DNA of 64,000 bases from Endozoicomonas atrinae (GTDB taxonomy: Bacteria > Pseudomonadota > Gammaproteobacteria > Pseudomonadales > Endozoicomonadaceae), in NCBI RefSeq assembly GCF_001647025.1, contig NZ_LUKQ02000003.1, forward strand, positions 1 through 64,000, read 5' to 3'. Below, piece after piece: positions 55,911 through 64,000 of this stretch (positions within the stretch are counted from its first letter, which is position 1; every line of letters begins with the position of its first letter). The notes beneath the pieces were generated by a model that ran no database searches, was not told where the DNA came from, and saw only the letters and a list, made by a program, of their open reading frames with translations. The translations under genes and the position numbers were made by a program.

Positions 55911-56525
55911 TTACATACACAAGATACGAAGAGCCACCAGAATCAACAGGATGCCACACAGCCGGTTGATCAGTGTGGCTCTTTTTCGTAGAGCTGGCAG
56001 TACTTTTCCATGACCTGCTACTGACGCAATCATGCAATACCAGACACCATCGCAGAGGGTTGCAATGGAGGCCATCAGTATCTGAGTCATTACCGTCGAC
56101 TCAGGCGTCACAAACTGGCTGAACAGCGCCAGGAAGAATACGGCAATCTTAGGGTTCAGGAACGAGACCAGAAAGCCATCAACTGCCGCCTGTTTCAGGC
56201 TTAGTTGTTGTTGTAACTGATGGTTGTCTTTTATTAATGAGGATGAGGAAGTAATTGCCTTATACCCCATCCAGGCCAGATAGGCAGATCCAGCATAGGT
56301 AATAAATTTATAGAGCCAGGGCGTTTCAGTGATCACAACCCCGATACCTGCAGCTACCAGAAAAGCATAGATACCAATTCCCAGGGCATGGGAAATGGAA
56401 GTAACCAGCCCATGGGCTCTGGAACCCTGCACGGTACTTTTCATTACTGCTGCCAGACTTGGGCCCGGTGATATTGCACCAAGTACACAAATGGCTAAGA
56501 GGGATAACCATGAAGAGGCTGTCAT
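55911..56525 (-). CDS. LysE/RhtB family amino acid exporter
   Basis: 204 residues, six hydrophobic helices. The N-terminal family signature AISPGPSLAAVMKSTVQG (about 17-34) and YAGSAYLAWMGYKAI place it in the RhtB/LeuE group. The substrate is unknown; the neighbouring ilvD makes branched-chain precursors, but the genes are convergent, so this is only suggestive. A second exporter of the same superfamily lies at 8137-8739. Confidence 0.9.
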   Translation of the reverse strand: MTASSWLSLLAICVLGAISPGPSLAAVMKSTVQGSRAHGLVTSISHALGIGIYAFLVAAGIGVVITETPWLYKFITYAGSAYLAWMGYKAITSSSSLIKDNHQLQQQLSLKQAAVDGFLVSFLNPKIAVFFLALFSQFVTPESTVMTQILMASIATLCDGVWYCMIASVAGHGKVLPALRKRATLINRLCGILLILVALRILCM

Positions 56526-56596
56526 TGCACTACTACTTTATGTGTTGTTTTATGAGTTGCTAAGTATAACGCGTTGCGACACTTTGCCTACGGGGT

Positions 56597-57055
56597 TTAA
56601 TTCACTTTGCTGGTTCTGTCTGGTTTGGACAGTATATCTCTGGCCTTTTCCAAAGCTACATACTCATCAATAAACCAGCCTACACACCGTTCGGTGCTGA
56701 TGGGCACCCCAGACTCATTAATGGGCTGGTAAACAATCCACCACCGTTCTTCTGGCCGGGGGTCGTTGTACACAAAGACATATTTCATATCGCTCCGGTC
56801 CGTAATGGAGACTATCACCTTATCGTATGGGGTATACGGACATATGTCTTCCATCAGAAATACATAAGTAGGCCTGCCCTGATCGAACTCAATGTACAGG
56901 AACTCCTCCATCTGGCGAAAAGTATTAAGTGCCTTCTCAATGTCAGAGTTCATGAGGTAGCTGGGGATGTTATTGTTATCCCACCAAAATATGCCATTCA
57001 AAGATGGTTTTTCAAAAAGAAAAGGTCTAGCCATACTGCATAGTCCATTAAACAT
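56597..57055 (-). CDS. Hypothetical protein, about 152 aa
   Basis: A soluble protein rich in aromatic and acidic residues (FWWDNNNIPSYL; EEFLYIEFDQGRPTYVFLME; ERWWIVYQPINESG), with no signal peptide in the form starting at ATG 57055. ATG 57034 is an alternative; neither has a good Shine-Dalgarno sequence. The frame extends to 57157. No family recognised. Confidence 0.6.
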   Translation of the reverse strand: MFNGLCSMARPFLFEKPSLNGIFWWDNNNIPSYLMNSDIEKALNTFRQMEEFLYIEFDQGRPTYVFLMEDICPYTPYDKVIVSITDRSDMKYVFVYNDPRPEERWWIVYQPINESGVPISTERCVGWFIDEYVALEKARDILSKPDRTSKVN

Positions 57056-57264
57056 TATTTTTTTATTTGACCGTACGTACCAGATTAGGTTCCATTGCAT
57101 GTTCACCGGCAGTGTTGAGGGGGCATGTGAATAACTTGCCTGGAAGCAGCTAATCATAGGAAGTCAGGATATTTCAGATTTCTTGCTGGAGGCTCTTTCG
57201 GCCATTGCTCCTGTGCAGGTAACCTAAAATGCTCGATTTATTAGACCCAACTGCCTTTTTGGAT

Positions 57265-58314
57265 TCAGGGAATGACCTGTATAGGGGGTAAGCCGGCCAG
57301 ATTCAGGGTCAGGGTAAGCAGTTCATCCCAGGCATTTCCTTTATCTAACCCTTTGATGCAGCGATCAATCTTTCCCGTGGTAAGCAGCATTTGACGCAGG
57401 TTTCGTTCACTGCTTCGACGAATGGCCTTTTCCAGAAGTGATTTTCTGCGTTTCAGCATGAATGGAGCAAAACCCAGAGCTTTTGCGGACTGCTCAATGG
57501 CCAGATCAGTGGAAAGCCCGCGGGATATCTGGCGACTGAGGTGGCTGAGCAGGCGGATCTCCCTGGCCAGTGCCCATAGAATGATCGGAGGCTCGATGCC
57601 CTCACCTTTCAGAATGCCAAGAATGCGCACACACTGTTTGATATTGCCTTCGAGAGCAGTATCCAGCAGTTGGAATACATCATATCGGGCATTATCGGAC
57701 ACTGCTTCGCGCACGGTAGCTTCATCAATGGTTTTGTCTTTTGCAAGAAGCTTGAGTTTTTCCAGTTCCTGGGATGCCGCCAGAAGATTACCTTCCACCC
57801 GCTCGGCAATCAGGTTCAGGGCATCTGGCGTTGCTTTGTAGCCATCCATTTTAAGCTGTTGATTGAGCCAGCTCGGTAACTGTCCAGACTCGATGGGCCA
57901 GATGGGAATAAATACACCAGCATGTTCCAGGGCCTTGAACCATTTTGATTTCTGCAGAGTGTTATCCAGCCGATCCGTGATCATCAGCAGCAGGTTGTCT
58001 GGTGAGGGGTGGCTGATGTATTCCAGAAGCGCTTTACTGCCTGCATCCCCAGGCTTGCCATTGGGTATCCGAAGCTCAAGTATCTGCTTCTGGGCAAACA
58101 GGGACAGGCTGTTTGCCGTGCTGAGAAAATCCCCCCAGTCAAACCCGCTTTCAACATGATAAACATGGCGCTCAGAAAAACCGGTGTCTCTGGCATGTTT
58201 TCGGATCTGATCACAGCACTGAGCAACCTGAAGTGGCTCATCACCACTGACAATGTAGACAGGAGCCAGCTGTTTATTGAGCTGTGCTTTCAGTTGGTCA
58301 ATACGAAGCTTCAA
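57265..58314 (-). CDS. holA: DNA polymerase III subunit delta
   Basis: The delta subunit opens the sliding clamp during loading. 349 residues, near the E. coli length (343). Recognised by the AAA+-like N-terminus (PVYIVSGDEPLQVAQCCDQI), the region GNLLAASQELEKLKLLAKD and the C-terminal collar domain (ILKGEGIEPPIILWALAREI). It starts with TTG overlapping the lptE stop (TTGA), so translation is coupled. The order lptE-holA is conserved in gammaproteobacteria. Confidence 0.92.
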   Translation of the reverse strand: MKLRIDQLKAQLNKQLAPVYIVSGDEPLQVAQCCDQIRKHARDTGFSERHVYHVESGFDWGDFLSTANSLSLFAQKQILELRIPNGKPGDAGSKALLEYISHPSPDNLLLMITDRLDNTLQKSKWFKALEHAGVFIPIWPIESGQLPSWLNQQLKMDGYKATPDALNLIAERVEGNLLAASQELEKLKLLAKDKTIDEATVREAVSDNARYDVFQLLDTALEGNIKQCVRILGILKGEGIEPPIILWALAREIRLLSHLSRQISRGLSTDLAIEQSAKALGFAPFMLKRRKSLLEKAIRRSSERNLRQMLLTTGKIDRCIKGLDKGNAWDELLTLTLNLAGLPPIQVIP

Positions 58315-58889
58315 GGTTGGGTGGTCCGGTCCGATTCACTGTTTTCCAGCTGTTGTGCTTTCGCTGCATCTCTGGCCTTTTTAGCTGCTTCTGAAAGCTC
58401 CGCCTCAGAAAGGTTGTGAATCCGGCGCAGGGTTGTTGCGATCAGCTCCTGGTGCAGCTCAGAAAGGATAATAGATTGTTCTGATTCGGCCGCATTTGGG
58501 GCGTCCTGATTCTGGGTAATGTAGCGCTCACGTGTTAACTGAACTGGAGAGGACAGAGGAAGGCCTGAGGAGGTCTGTAACTGGTAGGCCACTTTCATGG
58601 CAATTCTCTGCTCAAAATAGCCTGCGCTGGCAACGGTTTGCTGATCAACATCACGCTCGACCTTGACGATGTTAATTTGCCAGGGAGCCTGGTCATTGAT
58701 GTTGATTCCACTGCGTTCAATGGCTCTGGAGAGGTGGCGAATATAGACAGGGTCATTGCCAGCGATTGACAACTGTTTGATCTCACCGCCAGTACTCATT
58801 TCTCCTCTCAGGTGGAAGCCACAGGCAGTTAACAGGCTGGTTAACAGCAGCAGAGCCAGCATGCTCACTGAACGAAAGGTGTAGGTCAT
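58311..58889 (-). CDS. lptE: LPS-assembly lipoprotein LptE
   Basis: Plugs the LptD barrel that inserts lipopolysaccharide into the outer membrane. 192 residues (E. coli 193). ATG 58889 has GGAG upstream; the lipobox LTAC places the lipid on Cys23, followed by GFHLRGEM, which is family-typical. C-terminal ARDAAKAQQLENSES is low complexity. An open frame without an ATG ends in an ATGA overlap with this start, but it is not recognisable as leuS, the usual upstream gene. Confidence 0.93.
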   Translation of the reverse strand: MTYTFRSVSMLALLLLTSLLTACGFHLRGEMSTGGEIKQLSIAGNDPVYIRHLSRAIERSGININDQAPWQINIVKVERDVDQQTVASAGYFEQRIAMKVAYQLQTSSGLPLSSPVQLTRERYITQNQDAPNAAESEQSIILSELHQELIATTLRRIHNLSEAELSEAAKKARDAAKAQQLENSESDRTTQP

Positions 58890-59048
58890 GATCTCTCCGT
58901 GGTCCACCAATGATACTTCAGGTCGTCAAATTCATTAGCCCCAAAAGCTTTGCAGATTGCATGCGTGTATCTGAACTTATATGGGGAGGATAATCTATTA
59001 GACCTGTAACTCTACCATGAGGAAGGTGAGCAGAAAAAAGAAAATTAG

Positions 59049-59322
59049 GGGGCGTTCTCTATTAGCCATGAGACCAGTTGATAACACAAGCTTTCAGGCA
59101 ATACCCAAAGGGCATAAAGGCGAACGACGCAGGGCATGGTGGTTCCATGTTCAAGTCATTCAACGCAGTATGAGTGCTTGAGTTATCAACCAGAAGGGCC
59201 GCCCACGGTTTGCGCCATTCTGCGTTGCTCACTGCTTATGTGGAATACCACACCGCGCAGTTCACGCCTTGTTTGGCACAAACCGTGGGTGGCTGGTCAC
59301 ATGTCTAATTGAGAACGCCCCC
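59049..59322. mobile_element. 274-bp TA-flanked structured element, copy A (MITE-like)
   Basis: Ends are GGGGGCGTT ... AACGCCCCC within an imperfect inverted repeat of about 30 bp, flanked by TA on both sides (59047-59048, 59323-59324). Inside are two further long stems: GTTGATAAC-type arms at 59078-59092 and 59176-59190, and GCCGCCCACGGTTTG-type arms at 59198-59216 and 59275-59293. A second copy lies at 63087-63362. No gene. Folded, the strand forms an outer stem with two inner stems, a three-way junction. Confidence 0.85.
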
Positions 59323-59336
59323 TAGCCATGACAAAC

Positions 59337-59365
59337 AAACACGCCGCAATCAATGCGGCGTGTTT
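59337..59365 (-). terminator. Terminator after katG
   Basis: AAACACGCCGCA (59337-59348), loop ATCAA, TGCGGCGTGTTT (59354-59365): a perfect 12-bp stem followed on the minus strand by a T-rich stretch, 26 bases past the katG stop. Confidence 0.88.
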
Positions 59366-59391
59366 ATTAGGGCTTTAGTGGTTAGCTGGGC

Positions 59392-61632
<2,241 letters not shown>

Positions 61633-61845
61633 TAATTTCTTAAATTTATCAGTGATTTACGAATGTTTTCGCGGGTTGTCGAAGTGTGGTTGTTTTTTTT
61701 GCGCGGTTGTTGCTTGGTGTTCTGTTGTTTTCCGAGGGTTTCTCCTTGGGGAGGCCAAGTGGTTGGCTCGTTAAGGCGCTATACCTGTTTTGATATCCTC
61801 AATAGAGGACCAAACTCATTAACAGAGTTGAAGAGTAAAAAACAC

Positions 61846-62748
61846 TTACTTAAGTGAGACCCCGACTCTATCGGTTATGATAAAGGCTGTATCTTCAAGA
61901 TAATAAGCCGCTTCATTAATAAATACCGGATGACCTGGTTCGCCGGAATATCTGATTTCATCGCCCTGAAAGGTCATAAATATAGGATGATTGGCTTCCA
62001 GCAGCCGATAGTCACGATCCTGAAGATCCTTATGAACCATTGCTGTCAGATCTCCCTCACCATCTCTGGGATAAGGTACCTTTTCCCTGAACTTAAACAC
62101 TGTCACTTCTTCAGGAAGTTTGGGCTCCTCACGGGTCTTGCTGAGTGTCAGGAACTTAACGACCAGCTCTACGACTTTTTCCGTGGCTTCAAAGAGGTCG
62201 TGACGAAGCACAGCATTGGGTAAGGGGCCAACCTCAATGACAATACCAAAACGGGAAATGCTGTTTAACGACTGATGTTGAACACGGTCCATATCGCTGA
62301 GAAGGATACGGGCTTCGGGCATATTTTTCTGAACATAAGCCGCAGAGCGAAGGTTTAATGGCTCATTGTTTCTGACGATCAGAGTAATGCCCATATTGGC
62401 GGTTGTACTGTGGAGATCAATGATAAAGTGTTGGCCCGGCTCATCCTGGCTAAGTCTTTGAGAGAAGTGCCTGGAAATTACTCTTGCCAGCTGACACTCA
62501 TGCTGACTCTGGGTACCTGTGAGAATATGGGGAGAAAAGGATCGGTTCAGGTCCTGATCGATAAAGCGTTTTGCCTGGGCAAATGCTTCCGGATTTGCCA
62601 GAAGTGTTGATACTTCGATGGCATTATCCTGGTAAATACCGACTTGTTCAGCCTTACGGACGAAGTAAGGGCCGATGTATTCATTACCGTGGGTTCCACC
62701 AACAATGGTTACTTTATCAATGATCTGACTCTTGTCATCTTTCATCAT
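61846..62748 (-). CDS. Aspartoacylase / succinylglutamate desuccinylase family zinc hydrolase
   Basis: About 300 residues of the AspA/AstE metallocarboxypeptidase-like family. Zinc-site motifs are GGTHGNE (His and Glu) near the N-terminus and IIDLHSTTANMG (His); IDQDLNRSF carries the substrate-binding Asn-Arg pair, and IVIEVGPLPNAV the catalytic Glu. The fit is better to aspartoacylase (N-acetylaspartate to aspartate and acetate) than to AstE, since no arginine succinyltransferase genes are present. The substrate is inferred. ATG 62748 follows GTGAGG; the adjacent ATG 62745 is equally possible. Confidence 0.88.
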   Translation of the reverse strand: MMKDDKSQIIDKVTIVGGTHGNEYIGPYFVRKAEQVGIYQDNAIEVSTLLANPEAFAQAKRFIDQDLNRSFSPHILTGTQSQHECQLARVISRHFSQRLSQDEPGQHFIIDLHSTTANMGITLIVRNNEPLNLRSAAYVQKNMPEARILLSDMDRVQHQSLNSISRFGIVIEVGPLPNAVLRHDLFEATEKVVELVVKFLTLSKTREEPKLPEEVTVFKFREKVPYPRDGEGDLTAMVHKDLQDRDYRLLEANHPIFMTFQGDEIRYSGEPGHPVFINEAAYYLEDTAFIITDRVGVSLK

Positions 62749-62938
62749 TAACCTCACTGACAGCTCAACTATTATGTGACCTTTTTGACTGCTGCCTCAG
62801 TTCGTTCTCAGTTAACATGCCTGATAAGCGATGTTGTCGCCAGCCATTGACCACGGATCTAATTATTTGTAATAAACAATAATGCTTGCCGGTACTGATT
62901 CTATTTTGATGATTTCGCCATTTTTTCCGTATGCTTTA

Positions 62939-62981
62939 GGCTCTGGCTTGAGCAGAGCCAGCAACCTTATGTCAACAGAGC
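62939..62981 (-). repeat. Dispersed GGYCTGTTGRCATAAG-type repeat, copy 3
   Basis: Read on the minus strand it begins GCTCTGTTGACATAAGGTTG and ends CAAGCCAGAGCC, with an internal GGCTCTG / CAGAGCC pair. It closely matches the copy at 26891-26931 and is next to TA at 62937-62938. Confidence 0.65.
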
Positions 62982-63086
62982 TGATAGTTTATAGTTTTTT
63001 TTATAATCTAATTTTAGTTGAGCTTCTTGATAAGAGTATCAATGCCAGATCTGTAATTGTCTACCCAATGGCAGGGGGAAGCCCTA

Positions 63087-63362
63087 GGGGGCGTTACCAA
63101 CTGGCCATTCAATCAGTTGGTCATACAATCACTCAGGCAAGGCGAACGGCGTAGGACATGGTGCTTCCCTGTTCAAGGCGTTCAACACGGCATGAGTGCT
63201 TGTATGACCAACCCGAAGGGCCACCCATTATTTGCACCATACAGCGTTGCTCACTGCTCATGTGGAGCAACCACAATACGCAGCTCGCGCCTTTATGCCC
63301 TAAGGGTATTGTCTGGCACAAATAATGGGTGGCTGGTTGTATGTCCAGTTGGTAACGCCCCC
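63087..63362. mobile_element. 276-bp TA-flanked structured element, copy B (MITE-like)
   Basis: Same ends (GGGGGCGTT ... AACGCCCCC) and the same three-stem plan as 59049-59322, flanked by TA at 63085-63086 and 63363-63364. Stem arms: 63116-63134 with 63194-63212, and 63220-63234 (GCCACCCATTATTTG) with 63319-63333 (CAAATAATGGGTGGC). Many arm bases differ from copy A, yet pairing is kept. The ORFs that cross it (63057-63365 plus, 63133-63417 minus) are by-products of the palindromic sequence. Confidence 0.85.
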
Positions 63363-63457
63363 TAGAGCAAAGCCCGGTTGATCTAACTTCAGGAAGCAAG
63401 TCTGTGTTTGAACTCAACGTAGTGAATACGGTTATGAGCTGCCAATTATCAGGTCTT

Positions 63458-63588
63458 ATACCAATCGTGGTTTCTAACTCCCGTTATGAGCAAGAAGATT
63501 TGAGCCTTAGCTATGGCGACGATCGGTAACGCAGGATTAAGGCCCAAATCTTCAGCGCAATTAGGGAGTTAGAAGGTTCGATTGGTAT
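63458..63588. mobile_element. 131-bp foldback element (MITE-like)
   Basis: Terminal inverted repeats ATACCAATCG ... CGATTGGTAT extend to TTCTAACTCCC / GGGAGTTAGAA. Inside, AAGATTTGAGCCTTA pairs with TAAGGCCCAAATCTT. If the element is taken one base in from each end, TTA lies on both sides (TTA|TACCAAT ... ATTGGTA|TTA). No gene. A different family from the GGGGGCGTT elements. Confidence 0.8.
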
Positions 63589-63825
63589 TACACTTCGGTC
63601 GCAAAGGTTTTAGTGAATAGGATGGATATTAGGGGGATATAAGGTTCCAAACTCAGTGGTCTATGAAGCCGCATTTCATGTAGTTCTGCATCAAACCAGC
63701 CCTTCGAAGCTGGAAGCTGGCTACAAACCGAGTTGCATAAACCATGCTCTTGGTCAGGGCGTTCTGGCTTGAACTGATAAAGGAATCTTGTGTAGTTAAC
63801 CATAGGATTCCAAATAGCCCGCTGC
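63589..63825. other. Spacer between the 131-bp foldback element and the right-edge CDS
   Basis: About 240 bp. A 71-codon minus-strand frame (63588-63803) covers most of it but has no ribosome-binding site and ends inside the foldback element, so it is not called. Nothing else seen. Confidence 0.4.
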
Positions 63826-64000
63826 TCACATCTTTATTTCAAGTAGAGAAATTTTTTCAAGCTGCACTGGAAGAACCAACTCTCCTCCTGCCTGCAGGCT
63901 TTTTAATTGCAGTTCCTTTTCGTTAAGGCTATTAATAAAACCTTCATACTGTCGTCCATTACTCAGTGTGATTCTGATTTGCCTCAGTTCACCTGCAGTC
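63826..64000 (-). CDS. C-terminus of an unidentified protein (partial)
   Basis: A minus-strand frame open from the right edge to TGA at 63828-63826, at least 58 codons. The sequence (LRQIRITLSNGRQYEGFINS, then LNEKELQLKSLQAGGELVLP and VQLEKISLLEIKM) reads as a small beta-barrel: a strand-turn-strand with NG and a GGELVLPV strand, reminiscent of Lsm/SH3-like barrels. The N-terminal part lies outside the window, so the family is unknown. Confidence 0.6.
   Translation of the reverse strand, partial: TAGELRQIRITLSNGRQYEGFINSLNEKELQLKSLQAGGELVLPVQLEKISLLEIKM

Noticed and set aside
61663-61857. 64-codon plus-strand ORF upstream of katG
   Set aside because: Cys/Phe/Trp-rich low-quality translation, overlaps the end of the aspartoacylase-family gene, no ribosome-binding site.
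63057-63365. 102-codon ORF (and a 94-codon ORF on the other strand) across 63087-63362
   Set aside because: The sequence is a palindromic repeat element; ORFs arise on both strands and follow the stems rather than codon bias, and no ribosome-binding site is present.
63588-63803. 71-codon minus-strand ORF next to the 131-bp foldback element
   Set aside because: No Shine-Dalgarno sequence, no recognisable family, and its end runs into the repeat terminus.

Overview
The window is 64 kb of chromosome from a gammaproteobacterium. Gene order and protein sequences point to the Oceanospirillales, most likely an Endozoicomonas-like marine symbiont. This is an inference from three things: moderate GC; the Pseudomonas-type block proA-rsfS-rlmH-mrdA-rodA-mltB-rlpA-dacA-ybeD-lipB-lipA; and many intergenic foldback repeats between ordinary housekeeping genes. 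No rRNA, tRNA, CRISPR array or prophage was seen.

Layout. 1-2317: the end of a mobile element, with the start of a minus-strand ORF, abuts an RND efflux pump gene that has lost its N-terminal part. 2.3-8.7 kb: a secreted HExxH protein, YjbQ, a SutA-like RNA polymerase-binding protein, a repeat-rich spacer, selD, a DUF2878 membrane protein with a MocR regulator, and a divergent LysE-type exporter. 8.8-17.3 kb: ilvA and rpiA (divergent), a 39-residue membrane peptide, and the branched-chain amino acid ABC transporter livKHMGF with a GNAT acetyltransferase inside it. 17.6-25.4 kb: a DUF2165 protein, then a signalling operon of giant hybrid histidine kinase, CheR, CheB and a REC-PAS-GGDEF diguanylate cyclase. 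25.4-39.7 kb: PPi-type phosphofructokinase, mpl, ubiX, several lineage-restricted secreted or membrane proteins, a cytochrome c lipoprotein, a polysaccharide deacetylase, tesB, trmH, a DedA-PAP2 fusion, a flavin reductase, an RmlD-like protein with an altered active site, and a REC-PAS-histidine kinase. 39.8-52.6 kb: proA, then the rod-shape/peptidoglycan and lipoate genes, with a coiled-coil protein and a second GNAT inserted. 53-64 kb: a DUF3581 protein, ilvD, a RhtB-type exporter, a hypothetical, holA-lptE, katG, an aspartoacylase-family protein and the C-terminus of a protein running off the right edge.

How the genes work together. ilvA, ilvD, livKHMGF and two LysE/RhtB exporters cover synthesis, import and possibly export of amino acids. 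MrdA, RodA, MltB, RlpA, DacA and Mpl build, trim and recycle the cell wall. LptE serves lipopolysaccharide export. YbeD-LipB-LipA make lipoyl cofactor. The kinase-CheR-CheB-GGDEF operon probably links a periplasmic signal to protein methylation and cyclic-di-GMP.

The most unusual material is between genes. Two copies of a ~275-bp TA-flanked element have nested stems whose arms change together. There is also a 131-bp foldback element, a 162-bp foldback element, three copies of a short TA-associated repeat, and a cluster of hairpins carrying CsrA/RsmA-like GGA motifs. The katG promoter region has a perfect FNR-type palindrome and a Fur-like site.
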